Below, piece by piece: positions 36,527 through 46,189 of a stretch of 64,000 nucleotides of DNA. Source of the DNA: Chitinibacter sp. SCUT-21 (GTDB lineage Bacteria; Pseudomonadota; Gammaproteobacteria; Burkholderiales; Chitinibacteraceae). The stretch spans positions 3,038,001 through 3,102,000 of the forward strand of contig CP102611.1 in assembly GCA_041874755.1 (NCBI GenBank). The letters run 5' to 3'. The notes beneath the pieces are model-generated. The model was not told the DNA's origin, did no database searches, and worked only from the letters and a program-made list of their open reading frames with translations. Each line of letters opens with the position of its first letter. Positions within the stretch are counted from its first letter, which is position 1. The translations under genes and the position numbers were made by a program.

Positions 36527-39500
36527 ATGCCATTTGCCGCAATGACGTCCATTACGCTACGACTGCGTATGGCTTTTTTGATTGTTGCCGCGACCACCTT
36601 GTGTGCGGGTCTAGTCGCCATTTGGGTGTTTCGTTCTGTTGATCAAACCTATAGCAATATTTCGAAAGAGAGTTATCCGGCAACGCGGACCATTGCCGAA
36701 TTAGAGAAAAATGCCTTGGAAGTCGCTTTGTGGCTCCATCAGCTCTCTAGTGCCAGTGATGAAGCGAGTCGAGCCGATGCATTTCGACATTTGGGCCCCT
36801 TATTGCAACAAGCCCCCACGCATCTAAGCCAGCTAGAAACATTCTACAGCACAAAAAATCAAGCTCTGGCCGAGCAATATAGCCAAATCAGCAAGCAATT
36901 TGTTGAAACCAATCAGATTATTCAAGACTTAATCGAAATTGATCAAAAGAACCGCCTGATCGTGCAGCAAGTTGAGGCGATGAATGCTGGCTTTGAGAAA
37001 AGCATCGATCCACTGCTGCATAAGGCTAAAGAAGATCTGTTGTTATCGGCAGCGAAAACCTCTGCGCAAGCAGGGCAAAAATGGGCCAAGTTAAATGAGG
37101 CCGAAAAATCATTGCGCATCGGAGCGACTGCGGTACGGGCCGATATTTCGCGTTTGCAAATGCTAATTGTTAATGAGGGAGCCGAAGGTTTTCGCAAGAA
37201 AGGCCCAGAAATTATTGATCGTTTGGAAAAAGCCATTTTACAAACTGAACCAGAGTTTCGCGCGGAAGGGGCTAAGCTAATCAAGATTTTGCGCTCCCCA
37301 ATGGCCAATGTTTCCAGAGATTCGTCAGAGGCGATGACGAATTTCTTTCGCAATACCAGCCGTTTAAATCAGCGCGCAATGGATCAACTGAACCATACCG
37401 GTGATTTAATCACCCAAGAAGCAACCAGCTCGGTGGTGAATTTGGTGAATAACCAAGTCCAAACATTAACGGCCAGCGAGCAAATAAAAAGTGGCTATTT
37501 CCGGCTCATGAGCACCTTACGCAAGATGATCTGGTCGCAAAATGAGGAAGTGTTAAAGGCAGAGAGCCATCGTTTTCAAACTACTTATAACGAGGTGCTT
37601 GCGGCAACGCAGCGCATTGTGAATCCTCAATTTCGGCAGGCTCAGCTTGATAGTCGTACTGCCTTGGAAAATTTACAGCATCAACACCAACTGATCTTGG
37701 CGCAAACATCGCGCAAAATTATCCTCAAGGCGCTTTTAGAGCGTTTAGAGGCAGAAAATAAAAGCGTTACCAATGAGTTGCTAAAAACTACGCATTCGCT
37801 AAGCACCTCGGTATCAGGTAGCTTAAGCGGACAGGTGAGGGTGCTGGATAAAGAAATAAAGCACAGTGTGCGTTTCATGATGATTGCGACTTTTCTATCG
37901 ATTTTGGTCGCTTTGCTCGTTGGCTGGCTGTATGTCTCACGCTACCTCGGGAATCGACTTGAACGTTTAGCCCAAGCCATGCGCTCCTTATCACAAGGAC
38001 AATTGGCCGATGATTTGGTCGTGCAAGGCAGCGACGAGATTAGTGATATTGAGCAAGGTGTAGTGCAGTTTCGGGCCTTGCTCATTCAGCAGCAAGAACA
38101 AACAGAGGCCTTAAGGCTGGCGCGTGATGAAGCACAGGCCGCGGTTAAAATGAAGAGCGAATTTTTGGCCAATATGAGTCATGAAATTCGTACACCACTG
38201 ACCGCGATTTTGGGCTACACCAATTTGGTAGCCAAAAATGATCTGACAAGTGTGCAGCGACAATATATTGGTCGGGCCCAAATCTCAGCGCAAATGCTGT
38301 TGGGGGTGGTGAATGATGTGCTCGACTTCTCCAAAATTGAAGCCAATAAGCTGGAAATCGAAAATAGCCCGTTTGATGTTATGCAGTTGTTTGGCCAGTT
38401 AGCAGGTACTGTTGCCATTCAGGCGCAGGAAAAAGGCTTGCGCTTAAGTTTTGAAATTGCCCCCGAAGTGCCCAACTATTTACAGGGTGACGCCTTGCGT
38501 TTGGGGCAAGTGCTGCTCAATCTACTCAATAATGCAATTAAATTTACCACTCAGGGTGATGTGAGCTTGTTTGTGCGCTGTGTTCGACAGGATGCACAAA
38601 ACATAGCCCTTAGTTTTGCCGTGCAAGACTCAGGAATAGGGATTAGTGACGAAGCGCAAGCACGCTTGTTTAATTTATTTAGCCAAGCCGATTCATCGAC
38701 CACGCGGCGTTTTGGTGGAACAGGGCTGGGCTTGGCAATTAGCCAGCAATTAATTCATTTAATGGGTGGCCATATCCGCGTGCATAGCGAGCTAGGTTTG
38801 GGTTCGGAGTTTAGTTTTGAATTGCAATTTGTTAAAACCGCGCAGCAGGTCGAACCCTTGTCCTGTTTTGAAGCGCGTCGAGCAATTATTGCCGACAGCA
38901 ATCCAGATCATGCACTGCATTTAAGCCAGCACTTGCATGCGCTCGGCTGGCAGACCGTTGTGCTGAATAATGCAGCTCAACTGCAAAGTTATTTGGCCTC
39001 TGATCAGGCGATCGACCTGCTGTTTTTAGAGGTCAAACTTTGCCAGCAACCAGGCCAAGGTATTTGCGAACAAATGCAAAAACTGAGCACGCAAGGTATA
39101 CCACTTATTCTGCTGTGCTACGGCCTAGATGATGTCAATCAGGCGCAAAACAGTAATTTAAAAGATTGTCCAGTCATAATTAAGCCCTTGGTGCCCAGCC
39201 ATATCCGTAGCGTGATTGCCCAAGCCCTGGATCTCGATCAAGCGAATGCGACGGCAGACCAGCCATCGTCTGAGCAGGAGGTGCTGCAAGGTTTGCGCGT
39301 CCTGTTGGTTGAAGATACCGACATCCTGCTCGATTTAGGGCAAACGGTGTTGAGCAATATGGGGGCCGACGTAACCGCCGTAAGTAGTGGCAATGCGGCG
39401 ATTGCCGCTGTGATGTCGACGACTTTTGACGTAATTTTGATGGATGTGCAAATGCCTGATATGGATGGTCGCGATACTACGCGCGCCATCCGGGCGCTGC

Positions 39501-40069
39501 CTGGCTGTGATCAGTTGCCTATTCTGGCGCTAACCGCCCACGCAATGGAAGGTGAGCGTGAACTTTGCCTAGCGGCAGGGATGAACGATCATTTATCCAA
39601 ACCGATTGATGCACAAACGCTAAAACACGTCTTACAAGCCTATTTGCCACAAGGTCGGGGTGTAATGTTGTCGCACGTAGAACCCGCCGTCAGCGCGCAG
39701 GCAAGTTTTGCCAGCGATGGGGTTGATTTTCTATCGGCTTTGCAACGCATGGGCAGCATGAAAATGCTGAGCAAAATGTTGCCACGTTTTGTCGAGCGAT
39801 TTGCAGATAGTGCCGCGCAATTGCAGCGTTTGATTGCTGAGGGACAATTCGCCGAGGCTGAGCGCCTAGCCCACACGTTAAAAGGCGTGGCGGGGCAGGT
39901 TGAGGCTGGCAAAGTGATGCAGCTTGCTGCAATAATCGAGCAAAGACTGCATCACGGGCAAGGCGATTTAGCCGAACAATTGGATGAGTTGGCCAGCGCT
40001 TTGACACAGGCCTGTACGCAAATTACACAATGGTTGGCGGTGAATGTGGCCACTGAGTCTGTGGTTTGA
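36527..40069 (+). CDS. Hybrid sensor histidine kinase with two receiver domains and HPt (TorS/BarA-like)
   Basis: 1180 residues. TM1 is at about 13-35, a helical periplasmic sensor at 36-448 (TorS-like in length), TM2 at 450-471, HAMP at 472-525, HisKA with His552 in SHEIRTPL, HATPase with LLNNAIKFT and GTGLGLAI (to about 770), a degenerate receiver (about 785-905), an intact receiver with Asp973 in ILMDVQMP, and an HPt domain with His1116 in AHTLKGVAG. Phosphate should pass His552 to Asp973 to His1116 and on to an unlinked regulator. In the first receiver the phospho-acceptor is Glu835 (LLFLEVK), so it cannot take phosphate normally. No response regulator gene is adjacent. Confidence 0.93.
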   Translation: MPFAAMTSITLRLRMAFLIVAATTLCAGLVAIWVFRSVDQTYSNISKESYPATRTIAELEKNALEVALWLHQLSSASDEASRADAFRHLGPLLQQAPTHLSQLETFYSTKNQALAEQYSQISKQFVETNQIIQDLIEIDQKNRLIVQQVEAMNAGFEKSIDPLLHKAKEDLLLSAAKTSAQAGQKWAKLNEAEKSLRIGATAVRADISRLQMLIVNEGAEGFRKKGPEIIDRLEKAILQTEPEFRAEGAKLIKILRSPMANVSRDSSEAMTNFFRNTSRLNQRAMDQLNHTGDLITQEATSSVVNLVNNQVQTLTASEQIKSGYFRLMSTLRKMIWSQNEEVLKAESHRFQTTYNEVLAATQRIVNPQFRQAQLDSRTALENLQHQHQLILAQTSRKIILKALLERLEAENKSVTNELLKTTHSLSTSVSGSLSGQVRVLDKEIKHSVRFMMIATFLSILVALLVGWLYVSRYLGNRLERLAQAMRSLSQGQLADDLVVQGSDEISDIEQGVVQFRALLIQQQEQTEALRLARDEAQAAVKMKSEFLANMSHEIRTPLTAILGYTNLVAKNDLTSVQRQYIGRAQISAQMLLGVVNDVLDFSKIEANKLEIENSPFDVMQLFGQLAGTVAIQAQEKGLRLSFEIAPEVPNYLQGDALRLGQVLLNLLNNAIKFTTQGDVSLFVRCVRQDAQNIALSFAVQDSGIGISDEAQARLFNLFSQADSSTTRRFGGTGLGLAISQQLIHLMGGHIRVHSELGLGSEFSFELQFVKTAQQVEPLSCFEARRAIIADSNPDHALHLSQHLHALGWQTVVLNNAAQLQSYLASDQAIDLLFLEVKLCQQPGQGICEQMQKLSTQGIPLILLCYGLDDVNQAQNSNLKDCPVIIKPLVPSHIRSVIAQALDLDQANATADQPSSEQEVLQGLRVLLVEDTDILLDLGQTVLSNMGADVTAVSSGNAAIAAVMSTTFDVILMDVQMPDMDGRDTTRAIRALPGCDQLPILALTAHAMEGERELCLAAGMNDHLSKPIDAQTLKHVLQAYLPQGRGVMLSHVEPAVSAQASFASDGVDFLSALQRMGSMKMLSKMLPRFVERFADSAAQLQRLIAEGQFAEAERLAHTLKGVAGQVEAGKVMQLAAIIEQRLHHGQGDLAEQLDELASALTQACTQITQWLAVNVATESVV

Positions 40070-40080
40070 TCCTGAGTATG

Positions 40081-40115
40081 GGTCGAAAGAATAATATAAG
40101 ATTGGCTTTTCGACC
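40081..40115. terminator. Inverted repeat between the hybrid kinase and the ABC exporter genes
   Basis: GGTCGAAA / TTTCGACC (8 bp, 19-nt loop, extended by G/C mismatches) in the gap between the converging genes. It lacks a long T-run, so it is a weak bidirectional terminator candidate. Confidence 0.45.
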
Positions 40116-40175
40116 TATACGGGCTGGATGTATCTGGCTCTTTTCCAAATTGTTCGGGTTATTGCTTGTTGAGAA

Positions 40176-42011
40176 TTAATCCTCCTCACCCAAAAAACCA
40201 CCACTTTGGTGCGCCCACAATCGTGCATAAATACCGCCTTGCGCGAGCAGCTCGGCGTGCGTGCCTTGTTCAACAATTTGGCCCTGATCGAGTACGATCA
40301 ATCTATCCATCGCCATGATCGTCGACAGCCGATGCGCAATCGCGACGACGGTTTTGCCTTCCATGAGCTTGTAAAGGCTTGCTTGAATCGCCGCTTCCAC
40401 CTCCGAATCGAGCGCGCTGGTCGCTTCGTCGAGCAATAGAATCGGCGCATTTTTCAGCATCACGCGCGCAATCGCGATCCGTTGGCGCTGTCCGCCCGAA
40501 AGCTTCACGCCGCGCTCGCCTACGTGCGCATCATAGCCTTTGCGCCCGCTCGGATCGCTTAGCTGGCTAATAAAATCGTGCACTTCGGCCCGCTGCGCAG
40601 CGCGGATCATTTCGGCCTCAGAGGCATCGGGCTGGCCGTACAGAATATTGTCGCGCACCGAGCGATGCAGTAGCGAGGTGTCTTGCGTGACCATGCCGAT
40701 TTGGTGGCGCAAACTGTCTTGCGTTACCGCGGCAATATCTTGTCCATCGATGCGAATTTGGCCGCTGTGCAAATCGTAAAAGCGCAGTAGCAAATTCACA
40801 ATCGTCGATTTGCCTGCACCAGAGCGCCCGACCAAGCCGATTTTTTCTCCCGGCTGGATGGTTAATTGCAGCCGATCGATAATCGCCTTGGCGCTATCGT
40901 CTTGGCCGTAATTAAAGCGTGCCTGATCAAATTCGATCAAACCGCGGCTGACTTGCAAAGCGGGGGCGTTAGGCTGGTCAAGCACGCTGGCGGGTTTGGC
41001 CAGCGTGTTAATGCCGTCTTGCACCGTGCCGATGTTTTCAAACAGGCCGGCCATTTCCCACATAATCCAATGCGACATGCCGCTTAAGCGCAAAGCCATG
41101 GCGGTCGCTGCTGCGACGGCACCCATGCCCACTTCGCCGAGTGTCCATAAATACAATACCGCGCCCGCCGTTGAGGCGATCAGCAGCATGCTCAGCGTGT
41201 GGTTGACGATTTCAAACAAGCTGACCAAGCGCATTTGGCCGTACGCGGTCAGCATAAATTCTTGCATCGCCGTTTTGACAAAACTGGCTTCGCGGTTGGT
41301 GTGCGAAAACAGTTTTACGGTGCTGATATTGGTGTAGGCGTCGGTGACGCGGCCAGTCATCAAGGAGCGCGCATCGGCTTGTTCGCGCGACACCCGGCTC
41401 AGGCGCGGGACGAAATAAATCATCGCCACGATATACAGCAGCAACCAGCCCACAAAAGGCAGAATCAACCGCGTGTCAAAGCCGCCTGCGACCGAGGCCA
41501 TCGTGACAAAATAGATAATGACAAACACAAAAATATCGCAGGTCGTCAGCACCGTATCGCGCACCGCCAACGCGGTTTGCATTACTTTGGCCGAAATACG
41601 GCCAGCGAATTCGTCCTGATAAAAGCTCATACTTTGGCCGAGCATTTTGCGATGGAACTGCCAGCGCAAACGCATCGGGAAATTCCCGGCCAAAGTTTGG
41701 TGTTTGATCAAGGTTTGCAGGCCAATCAGGATTGGGCTCGCGAGCAAAATGCCGAGCAAGAGCAGCAGGTTTTGCTTCTCGTTTTGCCACAATAGCGCCG
41801 GCTCGGTGCGACCCAGCCATTCGACCACATTGCCGAGCATGCTATAGAGCAGCGCCTCAAACGCGCCGCACAAGGCCGTCAGCAGCGCCATCACTGCGAT
41901 GTAGGCGCGCATCCCCTTGGTGCAGCTCCAGACAAAACCGAAAAAGCTGCTTGGCGTTTCGGCGCTTTGATCAGGGTAGGGGTGGATGAGTTTTTCAAAA
42001 AATGAAAACAT
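40176..42011 (-). CDS. ABC transporter, fused permease-ATPase (exporter type)
   Basis: 611 residues, one half-transporter of the type IV exporter fold. Six membrane helices lie in the first 340 residues. The ATPase has Walker A GLVGRSGAGKST near 392, the signature LSGGQRQRIAIARVM near 502, Walker B ILLLDEATSALD near 525 and the switch His in IAHRLS. It would act as a dimer; with no second half-transporter gene adjoining, a homodimer is likely. Substrate unknown; lipid, peptide and drug exporters all look like this. The start at 42011 gives MFSFFEKLIHPYP, common in close relatives. Confidence 0.9.
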   Translation of the reverse strand: MFSFFEKLIHPYPDQSAETPSSFFGFVWSCTKGMRAYIAVMALLTALCGAFEALLYSMLGNVVEWLGRTEPALLWQNEKQNLLLLLGILLASPILIGLQTLIKHQTLAGNFPMRLRWQFHRKMLGQSMSFYQDEFAGRISAKVMQTALAVRDTVLTTCDIFVFVIIYFVTMASVAGGFDTRLILPFVGWLLLYIVAMIYFVPRLSRVSREQADARSLMTGRVTDAYTNISTVKLFSHTNREASFVKTAMQEFMLTAYGQMRLVSLFEIVNHTLSMLLIASTAGAVLYLWTLGEVGMGAVAAATAMALRLSGMSHWIMWEMAGLFENIGTVQDGINTLAKPASVLDQPNAPALQVSRGLIEFDQARFNYGQDDSAKAIIDRLQLTIQPGEKIGLVGRSGAGKSTIVNLLLRFYDLHSGQIRIDGQDIAAVTQDSLRHQIGMVTQDTSLLHRSVRDNILYGQPDASEAEMIRAAQRAEVHDFISQLSDPSGRKGYDAHVGERGVKLSGGQRQRIAIARVMLKNAPILLLDEATSALDSEVEAAIQASLYKLMEGKTVVAIAHRLSTIMAMDRLIVLDQGQIVEQGTHAELLAQGGIYARLWAHQSGGFLGEED

Positions 42012-42118
42012 GGCTGCGCCAAATAAAAATAATTATCAGCTGATTCTATCGTACTTTTGTCCTCTGCTTGAGCAGGCTTTCGCAACGAAATGTTATTTTC
42101 GTGTCAGTATATTTCGTT

Positions 42119-42170
42119 AGGGTATTGCTCTCTAGATTATTTGATGTGAGATTTCTGGCGTAATACCCAG
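42119..42170. repeat. 51-bp dispersed boundary repeat, copy 6
   Basis: Begins AGGGTATTGCTCTCTAG and ends GGCGTAATACCCAG. Terminal inverted repeat GGGTATT / AATACCC, 7 bp and perfect. One of the two best copies, sharing GGGTATTGCTCT with copy 8. It sits between the ABC exporter start and the chitinase terminator. Confidence 0.7.
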
Positions 42171-42187
42171 TTGGTGTATGTGTGAGC

Positions 42188-42220
42188 CAAAAAAAACGGC
42201 AGCCGAAGCTGCCGTTTTTG
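42188..42220 (-). terminator. Rho-independent terminator after the chitinase gene
   Basis: Stem AACGGCAGC / GCTGCCGTT with loop CGAA; on the minus strand it is followed by a run of T8. It lies 14 bp past the chitinase stop. Confidence 0.93.
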
Positions 42221-42233
42221 TCAGAAGTAAAAC

Positions 42234-44264
42234 TTAGTTAGACTTGGTGTTATCAACCACGATCTGGCCGTTAAACTTCACTTGGCCGCGGAAGAAGTAG
42301 TCTACGCACGCTTTGTAGTCGCCTGGATTGGCCAAGCTAAATGGCGTTTGGTAAGTCGCCAACTGGCAAGACCAAGACACGCCGCCTGGGTTGTTGGCGT
42401 TGTAGTTCCAACCTTTATCCAGATACGTTTTAGTCGCTGCTGCTGAGCCATCGGTAAAGCCTTTCGATGTGCCGCAAGTCAGTTGCTCGCCAGTGATGTC
42501 AACGCCGAGTTCTTTAGTGAACTCTTTGTACGCCGCGATACGGTTCAGCGATTGATTGGCTTCAGAACCTTTACCACACTCGATACCACCGTTGATGATG
42601 TAAGTGGTTGCACCAAAGCCTGGCTTCATATTGTTGGCGGCATCCACTTGATTTGGCTGCCATGTGCCATCAACAACCCAAGTCATAGGTGGTTTTGGCG
42701 ATTGTGGGTAAACCGCGAACCAGATCGCTGAGGCGAAGTTCATCCAGGTATCGGCTACCAAGCCTGGCTTATCAAGCAAGACGTTCACATCGCCGTACAT
42801 CGATTTGCTGAATGGACCGTAGTTGTAGTTCCAAGACAATTGCTTAGAGCCGCGACCGAAGTAGCTGAAGTACTGGCCTTGCTCGTTTTTACCGCATGGG
42901 TAGAAGATCGAGAAGATCGAGCCGCCCGCGCCGTTAAAGCAATCTTGGTAACCACCAACGCCGCTGCCCTCTTGCATGCCTTGTTCACGCAGGAACCACA
43001 AGCCTTGACGGAAGGTTGGAATCGCTGTGTTTTGCTCCATTGTCGCCAACACCGCGTTGTTTTGATCGGCGTAGCCGCGTGCGGTTGCAGGCGTCAAAGC
43101 TGGCCAGTTCGCGCCAGTTTCTTGCGCGAAGTGAGCAAACGACGTTGCCAGCAGTTTTTTACAAATCAGATCTGAATCGCGACCATCGGTGTAGGTTTTG
43201 CAATACGCTGGGAATTTCGCTACGCCTTTGAGCAAGTTCAGATACGTGTATTTCACGTTGCGTACAGGGAAGAAGTAATCAAACTTCGATTCTGGCAATA
43301 CACGTTCAACGCGTTTTACGTTGTCTGGATTACCTGCTGCACCGGCAGCCACCGCGTCAACCACTGAATCTGGACGAACTTGCAGTGCTTCGCGGATGCG
43401 GTCGATGGTTTTGCTGTCAGAACCGGCTTGGCTGTACAGCGCTTGTTCAGCAGCAGCAAATTGCGCATCAGTTGGGTAGCCCGCTGGTGCTGTAATGTAC
43501 GTGATTTGCGGTTTGTACGATGCAGTTGATGGCGTTGGTGCAGGAGAAGGTGAAGCACATGGGCATGGGGTGGGAGCAACTGTGCTGACTGGTGTCGATA
43601 CTGGTGTATTTACAGGCGTAGCAGTTGGTTTAACCGTCACCACTGGTGTTGCCGTTGGCGCAGCAGTAACAACTGGCGTGGCCGTCGGTTTTGCTGTCAC
43701 AACAGGTGTCGCTGTTGGTGCTGGCGTTGAACCACCAGAGCTGCAGGTGCCGCCCGCTTTCCACAATGTTGGTGTTGAAGCTGGATTCCAGTTTGCACCT
43801 GCATAAGCGGTGTGCGTAGATAGGGCGGTATAGCTCGCACCGCCATAGCTAACAGAGGTTCCAGCTGTATACGTATTGCCTTCAGCCCAAACTGCGCAGC
43901 TGCCTGCGCTTGGTGCTGTGGGTGCAGGGCTTGCTGGTACGGTGGCCATCGGTGTGGCGGTTGGGGCACTGGTCGGTGCTGTTGTTGGTGCCTGCGTCGG
44001 CGCGGCGGTTGGCGCGCTGGTTACATTTGCAGTTGGGACTGGGGTGGCGCTAGCTGTGCCAAGCAATTCCCATGGGCCCCATTGTTCGGTGCCTGGTACA
44101 TTACCTTGTGTCCACCATTTAGCTTTGTAATCTTTACCTTGGTAAGTGACCACTTGGCCGCCGGTATACACCGCTTTACTATCCCAAGCGGTTGCCGCCA
44201 TCACTTGTACCGAGCAAATAGCCGCCGGGATTGCCGCCAGCATCCAACGATTCAATTGCAACAT
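42234..44264 (-). CDS. Secreted GH19 chitinase with two CBM5/12 modules
   Basis: 676 residues from the ATG at 44264, which follows GGAG at 9 bp; upstream ATG and GTG codons lack a site. A signal peptide (to VMA-ATAWD), a first CBM5/12 (about 25-70, with WWTQGNVPG and QWGPWE), a Thr/Pro/Ala linker, a second CBM5/12 (CAVWAEGNTYTAG to LWKAGG), and a second linker built from a 9-10-residue repeat PTATPVVTxK precede the GH19 domain (about 265-640). Catalytic Glu lies in HFAQETG near 382; SYFGRGSKQLSWNYNYG and TTYIINGGIECG are conserved. It cleaves chitin outside the cell by inversion. Extracellular chitin use is implied. Confidence 0.96.
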   Translation of the reverse strand: MLQLNRWMLAAIPAAICSVQVMAATAWDSKAVYTGGQVVTYQGKDYKAKWWTQGNVPGTEQWGPWELLGTASATPVPTANVTSAPTAAPTQAPTTAPTSAPTATPMATVPASPAPTAPSAGSCAVWAEGNTYTAGTSVSYGGASYTALSTHTAYAGANWNPASTPTLWKAGGTCSSGGSTPAPTATPVVTAKPTATPVVTAAPTATPVVTVKPTATPVNTPVSTPVSTVAPTPCPCASPSPAPTPSTASYKPQITYITAPAGYPTDAQFAAAEQALYSQAGSDSKTIDRIREALQVRPDSVVDAVAAGAAGNPDNVKRVERVLPESKFDYFFPVRNVKYTYLNLLKGVAKFPAYCKTYTDGRDSDLICKKLLATSFAHFAQETGANWPALTPATARGYADQNNAVLATMEQNTAIPTFRQGLWFLREQGMQEGSGVGGYQDCFNGAGGSIFSIFYPCGKNEQGQYFSYFGRGSKQLSWNYNYGPFSKSMYGDVNVLLDKPGLVADTWMNFASAIWFAVYPQSPKPPMTWVVDGTWQPNQVDAANNMKPGFGATTYIINGGIECGKGSEANQSLNRIAAYKEFTKELGVDITGEQLTCGTSKGFTDGSAAATKTYLDKGWNYNANNPGGVSWSCQLATYQTPFSLANPGDYKACVDYFFRGQVKFNGQIVVDNTKSN
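43545..43735. repeat. In-frame tandem repeats coding for the Thr/Pro linker of the chitinase
   Basis: Near-identical units of about 30 bp (for example the + strand GGTGTTGCCGTTGG / GGCGTGGCCGTCGG type) encode repeated PTATPVVT. The other linker (about 43925-44045) is similar but less regular. Unit number may vary between strains. Confidence 0.7.
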
Positions 44265-44577
44265 AAATCTAGTCTCCATCCTATTGCGCACCCGCTAGTA
44301 GCAGGTAGCTCGTTTTGGTTTTGACGGCTGACTAATTCCTAAGACGCGCCGTGACAAGATATTAACGAAGTAATGAGATAAATGCCTAGTGCTGATTGTC
44401 ACAATTGTTGTTTTAATTCATTGTTTTATTGATTATTACAATGTCGTAAACAAATAAGAGGCCTTATGTAAAAAAATAATTGATTTAGCTCAAAGAAAAT
44501 GGCTTTCCTTTAAATATCAATATGTTAGATTTTTCTAATTTATCATTCGGAAAAATAATAAATTATCAACTTGTAGG
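44265..44577. other. AT-rich upstream region of the chitinase gene
   Basis: 313 bp between the chitinase start and the end of the pseudouridine synthase gene, both on the minus strand. No frame or RNA is seen. It is strongly AT-rich, especially 44380-44575, as expected for a regulated promoter region. I could not pick a reliable -35/-10 pair. Confidence 0.5.
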
Positions 44578-45261
44578 TTAAGGCCAGGGTAATTCGCCCG
44601 GATTTTTATGCGCAATTAATGCTTGTGAAAAAGCGGGTGATTGAAAATGAATCCCAATTTCAGGTAATGCATAAAAAGCATAATTGCATTCACCCAAGCT
44701 AAATTCGATCGCATAGGCGTGTAAATAAGCGCGGTCGGCTGCGCCGCCACCATAGCGGTCATCGCCTAAGATCGCGCTGCCTAGGCTTTTCATCGCCACA
44801 CGCAATTGGTGGGTGCGGCCACTGAGTGGCTTCAGAATAAATAAGCGCAAGCCGTTACCCAAACCAAAGCTGAAAAACTGCGTAGTGGCCAAAAGGCCGC
44901 CTTCGCGCACCAGTTTCCAGCAGCCATTACGGCCTTTTTCCATTCCCCCTTGGATTTTGCCTTGTTTTTTGCTTGGTTTTTTATCGCTGAGCGCAACGTA
45001 ATATTTTTGAATTCGGTGCTCTGCAAACAATTGTGCTAGCTCGCGTGCCGTGTCGGCTGTGCGCGCAAAAATCAGCAAGCCTGAAGTGATTTTGTCTAAA
45101 CGATGCACAGGATATAGCTCGTTCAAACCAGTTTGCTGGCGCAGCAACTCAACCAAGCTGTCTTGCTCATCGTTGTGATGAAAATCGAGATTAGCAGGCT
45201 TATTAATCACCAAAAATTGCTCGGTCTGCGCGATGATAGAAATGTTCTGCAGATTGGTCAC
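44578..45261 (-). CDS. RluA-family pseudouridine synthase
   Basis: 227 residues, one catalytic domain and no S4 domain. The catalytic Asp56 lies in HRLDKITSG, followed by IQKYYVAL and the SGRTHQLRVAMKSLGSAILGD motif typical of the RluA group. It isomerises uridine to pseudouridine in rRNA or tRNA; the short form without S4 (as in RluA or the TIGR01621-like group) prevents naming a target base. It overlaps the YdcZ-type transporter gene upstream by 4 bp (ATGA), so they share an mRNA. Confidence 0.88.
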   Translation of the reverse strand: MTNLQNISIIAQTEQFLVINKPANLDFHHNDEQDSLVELLRQQTGLNELYPVHRLDKITSGLLIFARTADTARELAQLFAEHRIQKYYVALSDKKPSKKQGKIQGGMEKGRNGCWKLVREGGLLATTQFFSFGLGNGLRLFILKPLSGRTHQLRVAMKSLGSAILGDDRYGGGAADRAYLHAYAIEFSLGECNYAFYALPEIGIHFQSPAFSQALIAHKNPGELPWP

Positions 45262-45728
45262 GATGTTTTATTAACCCATTGATCGCCAAAATTGACTAGC
45301 AGCACGCCGATAATAATCAGTGCCGCACCCAGCAGACGTGGCCAGCTAATATCGCGCAGCGGCAGGCCCAACCAGCCGAATTTATCGAATAACAGCGAGG
45401 CGATCACTTGGCCGCCGATGATCAGCGCCATCATGCTGGCAGCCCCCAATTTTGGGGCGATCAGCGTGGTGCCAAATACAAACATCGCCCCCATCACCCC
45501 GCCCAATAGCATCCAAGGTTCAGCTTTCGGTAGCGCGAGCAGGGCGTTGATTTTTTGCCCGCTGGCTAGCGACATCAAAATCAGCGTTAGCATCCCCACC
45601 GCAAATGAGACCAATGCCGCCAGCAAGGTACTGCCACCGATGATGCTTTTGAGTTGATTGTTGACTGCGGCTTGCAATGGAACGATGAGGCCAATGACGA
45701 GCGCAAATAGCGCGTAAAAAGATTGCAT
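45258..45728 (-). CDS. DMT-superfamily YdcZ/DUF606 membrane protein
   Basis: 156 residues, five hydrophobic helices, one half of the usual drug/metabolite transporter fold, so a dimer is expected. The family pattern PLQAAVNNQLKSIIG near the start and GGVMGAMFVFGTTLIAPKLGAAS, IIGGQVIASLLFDKFGWLG is clear. The substrate is unknown. The stop overlaps the pseudouridine synthase start by 4 bp. The gene is divergent from the rhodanese gene. Confidence 0.9.
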   Translation of the reverse strand: MQSFYALFALVIGLIVPLQAAVNNQLKSIIGGSTLLAALVSFAVGMLTLILMSLASGQKINALLALPKAEPWMLLGGVMGAMFVFGTTLIAPKLGAASMMALIIGGQVIASLLFDKFGWLGLPLRDISWPRLLGAALIIIGVLLVNFGDQWVNKTS

Positions 45729-45863
45729 GCCAGATCCTTAGCAGGAAAGAGGTCGATTTTAAGCGCTACAGCGCGAGATCGGCGTATTTGCGATGAAAAA
45801 AACGCTCAAATTGTGATCTAGCCAGTAAAATGAAGATGATCAAATTCCAATACAGGTTAGCGC

Positions 45864-46187
45864 ATGCATCATATTTCAGCAGTCGAACTCAAAGCATGGC
45901 TTGATGACGCGAGTTTAGAACCTCCTAAATTATTAGATGTGCGCGAAGCGTGGGAGTTTGCGCTATGCCAAATTTCAGGTAGTGAACACATTCCAATGGG
46001 CAATATCCCCGCCGATCAAGCCAGGCTAGATCCCGATGCAACCTATGTGGTGATTTGCCATCACGGCGTGCGTAGCTATCAAGTCGCGGGTTTTCTGGAG
46101 CGCCAAGGGTTTGAAAAAATGGTTAATCTGGATGGTGGTGTGGCGGCATGGGCCGAGCAGGTTGATCCGAATATGGCAAGATACTAG
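45864..46187 (+). CDS. Single-domain rhodanese (sulfurtransferase)
   Basis: 107 residues, one complete rhodanese domain. The active-site Cys65 lies in VVICHHGVRS; the loop length (CHHGVRS) fits sulfur transfer rather than phosphatase activity. LLDVREAWEFALCQISGSEHIPMG is the family start. GlpE is a similar cytoplasmic enzyme moving sulfane sulfur to thiol acceptors. It lies divergent from the YdcZ gene; a boundary repeat begins 3 bp past its stop. Confidence 0.93.
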   Translation: MHHISAVELKAWLDDASLEPPKLLDVREAWEFALCQISGSEHIPMGNIPADQARLDPDATYVVICHHGVRSYQVAGFLERQGFEKMVNLDGGVAAWAEQVDPNMARY

Positions 46188-46189
46188 TC

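Noticed and set aside
43545..44045. Tandem repeats as a possible CRISPR array
   Set aside because: They are in frame in the chitinase gene, code for a Thr/Pro linker, and lack unique spacers.
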